Shown piece by piece: positions 21,861 through 34,038 of a stretch of DNA of 64,000 nucleotides. The DNA is from Wolfiporia cocos. Its lineage: Eukaryota > Basidiomycota > Agaricomycetes > Polyporales > Phaeolaceae. The DNA is taken from positions 2,170,001-2,234,000 of the forward strand of contig JACCLO010000003.1 of NCBI GenBank assembly GCA_029448655.1, written 5' to 3'. The translations under genes and the position numbers were made by a program. Numbering within the stretch: the stretch's first letter is position 1; every line of letters begins with the position of its first letter. The notes beneath the pieces were generated by a model. That model was not told where the DNA came from. It made no database searches and was given only the letters and a program-made list of their open reading frames with translations.

Positions 21861-24800
21861 GACGGCGTCCAGGCGTGTGGCGGACAGCCGGGAGCGCAAT
21901 CGCCTAGTGTGATGCGCGAAAGGCAATGGAGGGTGTGAAGACGCAGGGTCGCATGGAACGTGCCCCGGAAGACCCAGGGCCGGAGACGGCATACGATCGA
22001 AAGGGCACGCTTATACGCTGGATATGGCGTGATACCACTCTGCCATGACAGCGACTGTCCGTTGACTCAGGTGCATGCGTGCGACAGTAGCGCTGGTTGG
22101 CTGACGATAGCTGCCAGAGCGGTCAGTTCGGGGGGGTTCTATTACAACGTATGGGATTAATCGTACAGCTCGGTGACACCTCCGTTGTAACCATTCCTAC
22201 CATGTTCACGGAAAGATAGGAAATATGCCACGGTTAGTGCAATTACATCCTCCGCCGATGACACTGTAACGCCACCGACGCTAGCCCGCGACTTACGCGC
22301 AGCGTCGGCAATGTGCGCACATATATAAGAATCTCAACATGACAAAATTGCAATACTCGATTCCAAGGGGCTGCGCGGCCCATTGCCCGTCGGACACAGT
22401 TCATCATTTTCGACCTCGTTGGCGGCCGAGTCCGCTTCTGAGCGCGATGTCGGATGCGATGATCGTTGGCTGCGGATCTATGCCTTGCGCGAGTTCTCGG
22501 CGGCAATCTGATGCACGCCACCAGCATCACCGAGCTGTGGCACCGGTGGTGGCAAGGCGAGGCGATGGTGCTTCGACGTGACCTTCGCGCATGGCATGGC
22601 AACCAATTGGCTACGAACTTTCCGGTTACTGCTTCAATCAAATCGATATCGTTTCCTTGGGGTATTGCGATTAGATAGCAGTACGATTGCAATTAGTCAC
22701 GATGTGACCGGACCGGCCGTCAGAGCATTACATAAAGATTATAATCCTTACAACGCGGCTGCAACGCGGTTGCGATGCGATTGCACCCAAATCGTTTCCA
22801 TTGCCACTGCAATGTGAAATCGTGCCGCGATGCCTTATAAGCGCCAAGCGCTTGCCTGTTGCACGGCTGCGGTTGGCAATTTAGTATTCGTGTGCCCATC
22901 GAGTCTGCATGGGTTTCAAGGCCATTTATCTGGGCAGATTAACATTTCTGCAAGATCTCGCTTAAGGTGCCGCTGAGTGCAAGCTGTGGCACCAATACCG
23001 GCTTATTCGTCTCTTGCCTTTTCCCAGAACCAGAAAATGCCAATCACGTGTACAGTGTCGTCTCGCTATGCGCCTCCGAACGCGACCGCGACCACGACCG
23101 CCGACGAGGTCGAGAGTTTGACAAACTTGTTCTAGAGCAATACTTCGTATTCTACTCATGGCGCCCAACTCTGACATGGCGAACTTGTGCTGGCTATGTC
23201 TAGCACTCTTTGTCTTTTACATTCTGAACCGAAGGCGATATCGATTTCCAACTCCAATGTCGCCGCAAAAATCAGCGGCCGGGCGTCCATCACAATATCA
23301 CAACGAAGCGAAAAAGTATATCTACGCACATAAATCGGCCTGAACTTGATGCTGACCTCTGTTCCTAGCAGGCTCCCTCAATTTACGAAGACTCACCATT
23401 CGGGCTATTCGGCTACTACTCGCGGCAATTATCCTGCCAATAAAAGCGACAATGCTCTCAAAAGAGGTGGTTTACATGGCAACGCAGCGGCACGAGCGAA
23501 TCTGCATACGGGCAAACGCAGCGCCGCACAGGAAGTAAGCGTGCCGCTATGTTCGCTTCACTATATTGCTAATCACTTGGAATATTGTCGCGGCGTGTAC
23601 ATTCACACCTAAATCAGTTGATCTCACCGGGTTTAGTAGTCGGATACCATCAGGCATGGTCTTACTTCCCGCAGAAACTTCGAGCCAATTAACCACCCTC
23701 ATTTAGCTCATCGTGAAGACTCCGTGCGTGCCAATGGTCCGTTTTCACAGATGGGACCGTGCCGCCCCGCTTCGCAAAGGGCCCTTGCGGTGCATTGATC
23801 GTGCGTTCCGTATCTAACTATTGCGGAGCTCGCATGCAGGCGTTCGACTTTCTCCTGGTCATACCTTGTTCGATACCAGAACCTCCGATTGACATGGACC
23901 TTGCTGCTTCTGCCGAATCTCGCCTGAGTACCTGCTTAGATCTTGTTCTCTATTGTAGTTGCTGGGAGATTGTGCTGTATAGGAACCTCTGTGCATCCCG
24001 GGACCCGGGACTGCCTAGTAGTCCCCACCTTAACTGCCAGTCTTCACCTGCTGGAAATAGTCGGCTTACACACCAAAATACGTCTTTCGTGTCTGTTGAC
24101 GACTTCGGTGACTCTGGTAACCTGGCGTCAAGCGCAATAGCTGCCTCAAGACAACTCGTGACGTCCTACCCGTGCATCTCCGCGCTCCCTTGTGCTCCAG
24201 CTGTGCGGCATAATCCAGTCGACCGCGATCAGTTACATAGAAGCAACATACACATCACGGAGGTCTTGCACAACTCTTTCATACGTCAACGTTGCGCGCG
24301 CTGATCCGTCAAGACACTGCTTCTAAGCTGGTACTATCTTTGTCTTGTACCTTGACCGAGGTACACTCTCCGACGGCTGGATCTAGTGTCTGCTGGTCGC
24401 CTTCCTCTGCATTCGTCGTCGCCCTTGCTTGGAAGCTGCGAAGGCAAACCTGCTCAAATACCAATTTGCGTGCCCTGTCTCAGAAGACGAAGTTGAGTGT
24501 ACCTCTGCGCGATCTCGTGGCCAAGCACCTGCGAGCGAACGCGAATCCCAGCGTGCGCGCCTCAACCGCCCCACAACGCAGCTCTCCTCCATCCAAGGTT
24601 GCTGGCAATGGATCGGCTGAACATGCAAATTCTTGCTTCATAGGACAACTTGTTGGGTCTGGGCTGCGATCAGCAGCGAAGCGCTCTGAATCGCGCACGA
24701 AGGCGGATTCCGGGCCCGCTTCAACCAGATTGCCCGGCCCAATCTTGCACGGAGTGGCGCCCAATCCTGGAGAGTCGATTATTGGACAGAAGCTCAGGTA

Positions 24801-25491
24801 TCGGCGGAACGTGCAAGACAAGCAACGACGGCAGCAGATGAGGAAGACAGACAAGAGTAGGCGTGCGGACACGCCGCTCGCGCACGATGAGGGACGGTAG
24901 TATCCGAGAAGATGGGCAAACAACATTCTACGACATAGGCATTCCAGTAGGTGTATTGCATATACAAATGCGTCGGCGGCTTGTTCTCGCTGAAGGGACT
25001 GATCTACATCCGACATCCTTCCGCCAGGGCTCCCATCAGCCCATCTAGACATGCATAGTACTTTTACATTCGATGACCGTTTCCTTCAAGGACGTATGAC
25101 GGCTAGCATCATCACACCTCATGTATCAGCCCTACAGCGGCTGGAATAGAATGTCTAGTACACATTTGTCTCTATCTCGGTGGTATCGACTATATCTCCA
25201 TGAATTTGTATTACGGATAGACTAAACCATACGATGTCTGATACATATATTCACGCTATTGCAGGCGAGTGATGGCTCTGACCCAGACCGTGCAGTCAAT
25301 CTGTCGTCGAGATCAAGATGATCCACAGATCTGCATGCGTCTAGACTGCCATGAGGACATCCCAATGTTATATAAATACCAGATGCGATTGTACCGACTA
25401 CATTGACCCACAACGAATGCAAAGGAAGAGTGAGGTTAGATATGAGAATGTTCGAACGGTTGAACCTGTGAGGACCAGCGGCTTGGAAGAT
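21861..25491. other. 3.6-kb stretch without supportable genes
   Basis: No domain-bearing frame is seen. Around 22.7-22.9 kb there is sequence rich in gcaa/gcga-type short motifs. From about 24.1 to 24.6 kb lies one copy of a dispersed degenerate element that recurs near 40.3-40.8 kb. A plus-strand frame of 202 codons at 24292-24900 overlaps that element but has no recognisable motif. Confidence 0.45.
24090..24620. repeat. degenerate dispersed element, copy 1
   Basis: Runs starting at acgacttcggtgactctgg (24098 onward), cgtgacgtcctacccgtgca (about 24160) and cattcgtcgtcgcccttgct (about 24410) align in order with 40267-40800 in the same orientation. Divergence is high and no frame is conserved, so this looks like an old transposon remnant. 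Boundaries are approximate. Confidence 0.55.
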
Positions 25492-25942
25492 CTAGACTTC
25501 TACTTCTACCCTGGGTGCATCCTGAGTTACTGTCTTTCGCCGAGGCGTACTGCGCTTCTTCTTCAGTGCCTTGACGCGAGCGTGGTCGATGCTGCCGAGG
25601 TATTTCTCCGACGGCAGGGCATCCGTCAATGCAGTTGGCGTGTGGAAAGGTTTGAAGGCACTCGTGGCGTCACGACCGGCGAAGTTGAGGAGCAGCCGCA
25701 CACCGCCTGGGTGATTCTATCCAGATCGTGCATCGGCTCGGCATCTCGGGCTGAGCACTGACACTCCACTCACTGGTAAGAATTCGGTCACATCGTAGAC
25801 CTTGCCGCTGACGATGACCCAACAGTCGCTGAGACACCGGGACCGTGCCGCCTCAGCACAGCCCACGTAGCAACAACGAAGACACTCACTCAGGCTTGTT
25901 ATGCTTGGCGACCTCCTGCGGCGTCCACGTCCGCTCAGACAT
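25492..25942 (-). CDS. stand-alone cytochrome b5 heme-binding domain
   Basis: Exons 25942-25890, 25828-25774 and 25716-25492 give 110 residues. The introns are 61 and 56 nt with gtgagt donors. The fold is a clear cytochrome b5: WTPQEVAKHNKPDDCWVIVS, then GKVYDVTEFLPNHPGG with the first axial His, then the LLNFAGRDAT segment, and the second axial His in FKPFHTPTAL. The HTPTALTDALPSEKYLG part most resembles the heme domain of flavocytochrome b2-type (FMN-dependent lactate/hydroxy-acid) dehydrogenases. In those proteins an FMN barrel of about 350 residues follows. Here a basic tail (KALKKKRSTPRRK) ends at a stop, and no FMN domain is seen downstream. It could be a genuine small electron carrier or the truncated remnant of a longer enzyme. 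Confidence 0.8.
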
Positions 25943-28622
25943 TCCTGCATGCCTTCGTGCTGAGCAGGCGGAGGATAAAAGGGCTGTTGAGACACTCACC
26001 CGGGCCCGCGTTCGGCGTGGTGCGGACAGGAGCGTCGGGACAGCAATAATTGGTCATGCCTGTGCGCCGTGCATTATACTAGTCGGTATCCGCCGGTCCC
26101 TACGGTCGTCGTGGTTCTGATGCGTGATCCCTGCAAATAGATGCTGCCGCCGGCTTGGAGCAGCAACAGCCAATGAGATATCTCGAGCCTCTCAGCCAAT
26201 GATAGGGTAGCAATGTCACATACCGCGTGTTCGTGACAGACGCGTCAGAGCGATGGCATTTGCGTTCATACACACGAGTAATCAAGGGACTTGATGGCTG
26301 CACCTATGAGACGCGTATGCAGCTCGAGAATGACGGCGTTGTTGTCCATCGTGTATCCAAAACACACAGCAGGCTGTCGAACGTGAGCCATCATATCGAC
26401 ACTCCTGAACAGTCAGTATATTATGAGCTTGAACCAGGCTAACGTTATATGGCATGACGCAGAATATAATTAGTCCATATCGGTATTTGAGGTCAGGCAA
26501 TGGAGCCTTTGCACCTAATCCCTAAAGTGACTGGGCTGGCCCTTAACTGGTTGACTGTTGAGTACGCTGAGCCTCTATTGAATCCTACACATGGAGCCAT
26601 CTGGAAGAACTGTTACAGTGTTTGTAACGGCTGTAACCCCGCATATACCATATCCGGAATAGTGACGGGACATTTCCGTTTCCGTTTCAAAGCGCTCACC
26701 CTCCAGTGTGTGGCTCGTTTGTTACGCACACACACGCAACTTCTGCCTATACGTTGCATCTTCGTACTACTAGTTTTACAAACTGCTCCGTTCGCTCGAA
26801 AAATTGCATCCAAGCCCGTGCTTGCTTGACTTTACTGTCTCGCTATCATGAAAGACAAGCCTTTGCCGTCAATGAGCGATGGGTCAGCAAGTACAGCTGG
26901 CATAGCATTTATGTTGGAGCAAAAGTTTATGTTAGAGCAAAGCTCCCCCAAGTGATTCTACCGCCATGCCTACAATGCATAAATGCTGCGAGGGGCGCTT
27001 CAGAATGCGCAGTCCTGTGACTACCCCGACCAGAACCAGGTATATACGGAGTTTGGTGACAAGTTACTAGTTCTCCCTTGTAGTTTCCCCACTCCGCACC
27101 GGTATAAGCTACCCACACCTTTCCTGTATCCCTCCGGCTCCCTAGTTTCCGGCCTCTCGTAGCTTATACCACGCCGCAGCTTGTCCCTGTGCGAACAGAC
27201 TCGCGCGGAGTTGCAAATCGGAAATAGCCTTGTAGATCAAATTATGAGTTGGGATATGGGGTTGCACAATGCGGTGTGCTATCATAATAAGAATCCTTGG
27301 TGAATGTCAATCCCATTGAATGTTGCACCCCTCTTGTGTTGCAATTTCGCAGACGCCCGGAAATGCACCGCTCGCATAATAATGCGCAAGTGCATATTGA
27401 GCCCTACGAAGCATGATCCCTTCTTTTGAGGTTATAACAGCGCAATCGAGTAGACATCTACAGAGCACGAGGGGCTAGACAGTCTGGCTCGTGTGATAGC
27501 GCCTCTGCGCCGGAGGCTAAATAGTAAATGCCGGTAATTCTTCAGCGCTCAGCGGTCGCACATCATGGAGTCGTCGCTCTGTTCCTCAGTACCAGGCTGG
27601 CCAGCTGCATTGAGGGCCTTCCTATCCTATCAGGGATTTGTGGGTCCGGTGGCGTAACACACTACGATGTCCTGTTCATGATTCATTGAAGTCTAGTCAG
27701 AAGAAAAGCACGAGACGAGAGCGATTACCCCAGAGTCAATCACTGAAGTAGTGGCCATTCAGTACTTCAGTAGCCAAAGCTATGGCGCCCTGTGATCAAG
27801 GGTCGATTGCCGTGCTGCATTCAGCCTTTTAGGCTTGTTTATCAACGAAACCTCGTACCGCAACCACAAGAGTTTTACATGCAGTTCTCTATGGACGACT
27901 AGAATTTAGCGTCGAAGGATTTCAAATCAAATCAATGATTTGTGTCTATAACTCACTTCCTAGGTGGAGGATGCTGGGGCGCACTCTCAGGTAATACCGC
28001 AGCTCCTCCAATGAGTTGATATGCACTTGCCAGAGTCCCGATAGACGATGCAATACGATGGCAATCGTTCACATCAGCGAACAACTGCTGTCTTGGCTCG
28101 TTGTGGTTGCTGCTCCATCTGAGCATAACACAAACAGCTTGGTAGCTCCAGGGTTTGATAGGATCTGGACAAAATCGAGAGCTGTTAGTGAACGAGCCGA
28201 TGGCTGGCAGTATCCAAGATGTTCTGTGCTCGTAAGCCCTGACCATATGGGAGTATGTGATCGCGCAAGACGTACCTCGATACCGGGCTTTCTATCTGCA
28301 AGCCAAATGATGGGAGAATTTTGCATTGCTGAATGTCTACATTACATAATATCTACGTTTCTGTCTCACCATATGAGGGCATTAACCAAACACAGTGACA
28401 AAAATCGGCACAGCCTGTGCATTTAGGACAGGCCAACATGTTCATAAAGAACTATTTACTTCTTGCATTCTACCCTCACTATTGCCTGTTATCGACGAGC
28501 ACACCACGCTAATGAGCAAGTGAGTGGAGCGAAGTGATGTGGTAACGGCTGTTTGGGTATCCAGCTCTATAGGCGCCAATATTCGGACTCCGACTTTGGC
28601 TTAATACTATGGAAAGGATTAA

Positions 28623-28689
28623 TAAATGCCCGGCATCGTCGATGCCGCGCACCGGCACGCTGCTCCGCTTGGCCGGGACTCCAGACACC
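28623..28689. repeat. 67-bp inverted duplication, left arm
   Basis: The reverse complement of this arm matches 29750-29816 over 67 bp with seven differences, six of them transitions. When translated, both arms give a stretch like RNSVPVHGIDDAG, on opposite strands, suggesting a duplicated exon fragment of one unknown gene. Similarity extends weakly beyond the inner edge. Confidence 0.75.
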
Positions 28690-28793
28690 CCGTGCTCCAG
28701 GACCTGATCGACTGAGCTCCTTCTTCTCTCCTTGATCCCAAGTATCCGCATCTGCATGCCGGGCACGCAATTGAGGAAGAGCGCAGGCGCGAA

Positions 28794-29009
28794 TCACGCG
28801 CTGACGAGCTGGTCGCCGACCTCAGTCGCAGTGGTGAAGAAGCGCGCAAGGGAAATACCCAGCCAGTGTTCGAGGAAAGCGCGCGACAGCAGACCGGCTT
28901 CGCTCCATGTTTCGTCGCACTTGTGAGCATAGGTGCCCAACTCCGGTAGGTAGGCGATGTACAATATGGCGTTCTTTTGTGCGCGACATTTCTCATTGAA
29001 CTTCGCCAA
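28794..29009 (-). pseudogene. coding-like gene fragment
   Basis: A 71-codon frame (KNAILYIAYLPELGTYAHKC, then a run ending GISLARFFTTATEVGDQL) reads like a globular protein. It stops abruptly, and the sequence continues in other frames towards the inverted duplication at 28623-28689. I interpret this as a broken exon of an unidentified gene, but cannot name a family. Confidence 0.3.
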
Positions 29010-29749
29010 GTCTTTTATGTAGATCAGAATGTGTGTTACGCAGTTTCGGAATACTAACTGGGCGAGTAAGGCGTCCTCTCAGCGCATTCATACAATGTGC
29101 TTGATTTTTTGTTTCATTCTAAGATATGGCCTTGGTGCAATTGTTTCATGATTTATAACGCTCGGCCGTTCAACGTTCAAAACCGCAGAGTCTGAGGCGT
29201 CCGACGTGTCGGTATTCACGTGGTTATTTCACCCTTCCTCTACAGCACTTAGTTTACGGTTCTTTTACCCCTTCCACCCATATATTCTTTCAGTCGCTCG
29301 CGACTTTTTTGAGACTGCGCATAGAATTGTTTATTGCCCGCGGCATCTAAAATAATTGTATACGCACTCGATATTCACGTGACGTTCGGTACTGTGTAAT
29401 TAACGCGCCGCGCGCGTGTTTTTGTGTCGATAGAGTTCCAGCGTGTTCGATGAATGCGTATCCGTGCTCATGCGGGCAGATCGTACGTGTGCAAACAACC
29501 AATGGATACATATGCCAATGAGCAGACTGTGGCGGACTAGGCGCCAGTGCTTGGTTGTCGCGGTCTCCGGCACGGCAAAGGAATATATGTCTTAGATAAA
29601 TTTATAGATCACATATGGGAATACCAAAATTTCGATACGCACACTACAAAGTGTCCGCCGGGGAGTCGAACTATTGCCGTCGTGGCACATTACGTGCAGC
29701 TGGGGCACTTGTCTCTCACTCAACGCTCTTATGAGCGCTTGAGGTGGAC

Positions 29750-29816
29750 GGTGTCTGCAGTCCCAACCAAGCGGAACAGCGTGCCGGTGCACGGCATCGA
29801 TGATGCCGGGCGTTTA
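29750..29816. repeat. 67-bp inverted duplication, right arm
   Basis: Reverse-complement partner of 28623-28689, about 1.1 kb away. On the plus strand it encodes a stretch like NSVPVHGIDDAG. The neighbouring frame (29547-29825) has no other recognisable content. Confidence 0.75.
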
Positions 29817-30340
29817 CGAATGTAATCCATTACTACTGTAACCTTGTGTATGGAGGCAACCGGCCATTTCATGTGACGCGTTACGGTGTAGCAACCGTGC
29901 CGTATGATGCGTGACGGAGATAGGCTTAAGCAACCAGTACTACTGTGACCTCGAGCAACAATGGCTGTGACACACCTACATACAATGTTTGAATCTTCTG
30001 TAGCAACATAGATTATGCGTGGCATCCACGCACACACGATGACGCAATGGGAGAGTCGGGCGCCTCATCTACATTCCGGTCTGCCTCTCCCCTTCATTGC
30101 TTGAGTAGCTTGGCTGACATGTGCTCCGCAGCTTGTAGATAGTAAGTAATGAGGCTTGAGGCTTGGGGTGTGCACTCCCCGCATTTGCACGAGGAGCTGA
30201 ACAACCTGCCAAGAATTGCGACTGCACTCTGGGCATGTTTCTCTGTGGACCGAGGCTCGATCTCGGGATCGGACTGCAGTTAACGCTTCCGGGAGTTTTT
30301 GCACCACTGATCGACCCATCGCATACCTCACCTACCCGTA

Positions 30341-32172
30341 ATGTGGATTGTCTATCGGTTGGTTATCGTTAACGGACGATCCTGCAGACACGTAACGGCT
30401 TCTCTCAAACTCACACTTCTCGAAAAAGATCGTATTCTAGCAAGAGGCCGTCTATGGTTACGCGATTTGACTTTGGGTCGGGGATCTAAAGGTGAGTTTC
30501 CACTCCTCTGCTGTAGCTCTATCCTAATTCAACACTCTAGAGATAGCTTTGATGCAAAACGACAAGAGACGGTTACTTGTCATCATATTTGATTATGTCA
30601 AACTTGACGGTGAATCCACTTATGTTGTGCGCTCGTGATGGAGTTGTTAATGTCGTGGTTGCTAATGTTAGGTCTGCTTCTCGAACAATGTTCTGCTTTC
30701 TTCAGATCACTATCAAGAGTAAGCGTGCTGGTGATAACGTGCCAGCCAGTGAATCACTTAGAATCTACAGAGGCTATGTCGTCCAACTACATATCACTTA
30801 GAGGCAGAAAAATCACCGGTCGATCTTATGCGAGAGGTCCTATCTCTCACAGAAGCCGTTAAATGGTTGAAAGCTCCTCAGCTGGCTGATAGTGTTCGGA
30901 TTCAAACGTTCGTCGAGATCCTCGATATGGTGGTAAGTCCAACAGTGCTGTTCCATTCATGAAAGCTAATCCACGCAGGTGTTCATGGCTTTGAGTCCAG
31001 ATGATGAAACTGCCAAGTGTGCATTCTACCTCTCAAGAGAACGTGCGAGAGGTACTTCAGATTCCCACAGTCATACTATCTGGCACCGGGCACGGTAAAG
31101 CGGGGGAGCCATCCTTCTGCCTATGGTGGTAATGGACGTGTTTTCGAGGGTCGGTTCCAAGGGCGCAGAGTAGCCGTCAAGGAAATTTATTACAAAGCTG
31201 AGGCAGAGCGTCTCACGTCATCCGCAGTTAGTTTCTCGGGCTTTGTTAGCGGTCCGCCCTCACTGAGATGATTTTCAGGATTTTGCGAAGGAAGTGGTCA
31301 TCTGGAAGCAACTATGCCACCGCAATATTGTGCCCTTGCTAGGGGTTATCGTGCCCCGAAGGCCCGGGCCCTGTTTCATGGTATCACCCTGGATGTCAAA
31401 GGGCAATCTAACGGAGTACATTAGGCTTAACCCTAAGGCAAATAAGTTGCGATTGGTATGTGGATATTGACTCGGCTGCAACTTAGTTTTCCAATACTGC
31501 CATAGATCCTTGACATTGTCAGCGGCTTAGAATTCTTACACTCACACAATGTCATCCACGGGGACTTGAAGGCCGTCGGTAGCATTTAACCACCTGTGTG
31601 GAATTCTCTGCTGATACGTGTGCGCTTTTAGGATAATATCCTTGTCGGCGACCAGGGTCTTGCTCGCTTGACAGATTCTGGCGCTACAAGGCAGAAGTTG
31701 TTCCTCTGGTGTGCAACTCGCAGCGCGTCTGTTGCGGAGAGTACTTGGCACTATGCAGCACCTGAACGTTTAGATCCCGAAGGGTCCTCTCTGGGGGCTG
31801 AACACCTGCTATGGCAAAGCGACACCTATTCCCTGTCGCTAGTGATGTGGGAGGTTCGTTAGGACCATCTCTGATACCGAACTCGTCTGACTAGCCAGCT
31901 TTGTGCGATTGCAGATATACGCACAGCAAAGAGTGTTTCCTGAATATCATGGATTAGCTATTGTGCGAGCGGTCGCGATCGACAAGAAACGACCCGGACG
32001 TACCCCGCAGATTGATGTCAACGGACTCACTGATCCCATTTGGAATATGATGCAGGAGTGCTGGCAGCACGATTACAAGCTGCGCCCGACCTCGAAGAAG
32101 GTCTTGCGGAGTCTAGAGGCTCAAGTACCTGAACGCAATACCTACTCGTCGCAGGCTACGGACACCTTCTGA
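30341..32172 (+). CDS. TKL-like protein kinase
   Basis: Nine exons join in frame to about 450 residues: 30341-30491, 30541-30609, 30672-30718, 30762-30932, 31038-31226, 31279-31455, 31506-31574, 31632-31853 and 31915-32172. The N-terminal exons are weaker than the kinase part; the 105-nt fourth intron uses an acceptor that skips an in-frame stop. Kinase features in order: the Gly loop region YGGNGRVFEGRF; the ATP-binding Lys in VAVKEIYY; KEVVIWKQLCHRNIVPLLG; the catalytic loop VIHGDLKADNILV; DQG in place of DFG; the APE motif in HYAAPERLDP; and the terminal Arg of DYKLRPTSKK. This is the large Agaricomycete tyrosine-kinase-like group. The catalytic Asp and Lys are kept, but HRD is HGD and DFG is DQG, so activity may be altered. 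The N-terminal helical region has no known domain. Confidence 0.8.
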
Positions 32173-32449
32173 AATGTCACGAGCCCTTCCGCCCTTGGTC
32201 ACAACTCCTCGCGTAACCACATCATCCCTTGCTATCGATTCTGCTGGTAATCTCAAGTTCTGATTGCTGTCGTTCTTTCGTTTCGTGCTTTGTATACAGA
32301 TCAGTCGTTTCCGGGTACTACCCCCGGTGTACAGATTACCATTTACCATCATGATGAACATTAATTAGTGTGGCTTTATGCATGAACCTCGACGCCATGT
32401 GTACTCCAATAGCCAGTCTACAGCAATAGCGTGACGATCCTGCGTCAAA

Positions 32450-33698
32450 CTACACAAATGTCCGGCCAACGCCATTACATACTGAGCACGGCATCTCGTC
32501 AAACACAAGGAATGTCGTGATCCCGCTCCCTCCACACCGCCAGCAAAGCCGTCCGCCAATGCGCGGGTCTCCGGGTCGCACGACAGTCGCACCAGGAGGC
32601 GCAGTTCCGACGACCCGCACATTCGATGGCGTTGGTGCCACGAGGGGGTCCAAGTACGGGCTCATTGCGATACCGCCTCCTGCAATGGGCATCACGCGTC
32701 CATACCCAATCTGTGCGCGCGAAAGTGATGCCGCGCGCCCGGGCGGTTCCTGCGAGAGCGACTGCGTCGGCCGATGCTTTGCTGCGGCGAGCTGTGGCGG
32801 CGTGAAACGCGGGAGCGGACGCTGGAGCGTCCCACTGGTGTCGGTGTACGCACCGCCCTGCCACGGCGCAGTGGCGAGCGCGCCCGAATACGGGCGTGCG
32901 TAGCGATCCCAGCACTTGGAGCACGGCATCGAGGGGTCGTTATACCTATAGCCGGTGTTCTGGCCTGTGGCCCGGCCGTCCACCGCGTGAGGTGCGGAAG
33001 AGAATCGGAAACAGTGCGGACGTACATTTCGAACAGGTGTACCCCGCGGGATACACCAGAACCCGGCCATGGCGCATTAGGGGGTGCCCGGGCGTGGGTA
33101 CCGCAGTCGGCCGCCCATCGTCGGGCATATCGCCCCCGCTGCCACTGCCGGACTGCCTCGACGAGGATGCCCTCGCATCTAGCTCGCCCGGGGTCCGCCC
33201 GCCCGCCGCGTAGAAGTCACGCGCGAAGTCCGACACCGGCTGTGGCCTGGAATGCAGCGCGGAGCCCGGGCGGGGTATGTTGTAGTTGTCACGCGCGCTC
33301 TGCGACGGATGCTGGGGCGGGGGTATGCCCGCGAGCTGCTGCGGCTGCCAGCCCGTCGGGTTCGGCGTGAAATAAGGATGGCGCGGAGGCTGCTGAAATG
33401 GCCGTCGGGGGCCTAGCTCAAGCGTCGTCTCGCCGTGGTAGACATCAGGAGCGGGCGTGTAAGCTGGGGGAAGCTCCTCCGAGATGAGGTTGTCGACGGC
33501 GGGCTCCGAGAATGAAGATACGGCCACATTTTCATGCGCAGGCCGTCCTAATTCTGGTGGGGGGACCCTGATGTGATTCGGAGTCGTCTGCGAGCCTGCA
33601 CCAGGTATCGGCGAGAAACTAGTGGTGGTATCAGTACTGTTTGGAGCCGCGTCGGTATTTGTGGCTCCTTGCATGCGATTGCGAAATGGATTGTTCAT
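32450..33698 (-). CDS. HUA1-like zinc-binding protein
   Basis: Exons 33698-33026 and 32964-32450 give 395 residues over one 61-nt intron (gtacgt donor). The N-terminal two thirds is disordered and Pro/Ser-rich, with PPAY-type motifs (ELPPAYTPAPD). The C terminus has the conserved HUA1 signatures: LVYPAGYTCSKCQNTGYRYN, created across the intron, DPSMPCSKCWDRYARPYSGA, and PGDPRIGGRLCWRCGGSG followed by PCSVCNGVG. These CxxC pairs form J-protein-like zinc knuckles. Yeast Hua1 is a small cytoplasmic protein tentatively tied to actin patches. The PPAY motif could recruit WW-domain proteins such as Rsp5; this is an inference. Its upstream neighbour on the same strand is VPS28. Family membership is secure from the motifs; the physiological role is not. 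Confidence 0.88.
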
Positions 33699-34038
33699 GA
33701 GTCAGATTTCAAAGTAAAGTACTGCTGGCTCAGGGCGTGGAGTCCGATGGACAGAGACGTGATGGCTGATTCGAAACAAGCATAGCTATTGTCCCGCAAC
33801 GTATAAATCCGTGGCGTTGGGTGAGCACGCCGGGGCCACTGGCATGTTTCGGGCATGTTTCGGGCTCTCAAGCTGCGGCGCCCTGCGCAATCCGCGGCAT
33901 GCGACCATGAGGAACTCGCCAGTACCATGGCAGCTGATGATGGATAGCAAGAAACCAGATAGCATACAAAAACCGTGCGATAGGGTATGTTATACAATAC
34001 GGCAGTGCACACTGGACATAATAATACAATTCGTCGGC
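33699..34038. other. short intergenic spacer
   Basis: Spacer of 340 bp between the 3' end of VPS28 and the start of the HUA1-like gene, both on the minus strand. It should hold the VPS28 terminator and the HUA1 promoter. It has an imperfect direct repeat (gcatgtttcgg twice, about 33843-33863). Confidence 0.6.

Larger units (their letters stand above)
25943..30340. other. 4.4-kb stretch without supportable genes
   Basis: Only short frames are found and none has a recognisable domain. The segment contains a 67-bp inverted duplication (28623-28689 and 29750-29816) around a minus-strand coding-like fragment. The right end should hold the promoter of the kinase gene. Confidence 0.45.

Noticed and set aside
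29650..29680. Second B-box-like match (agttcgactcc) on the minus strand
   Set aside because: No cloverleaf can be drawn around it.
30933..31037. Shorter version of the kinase intron ending before VFMALSPDDETAK
   Set aside because: Reads into the wrong frame before the kinase domain; the later acceptor gives a continuous frame through SYYLAPGTVKRG.
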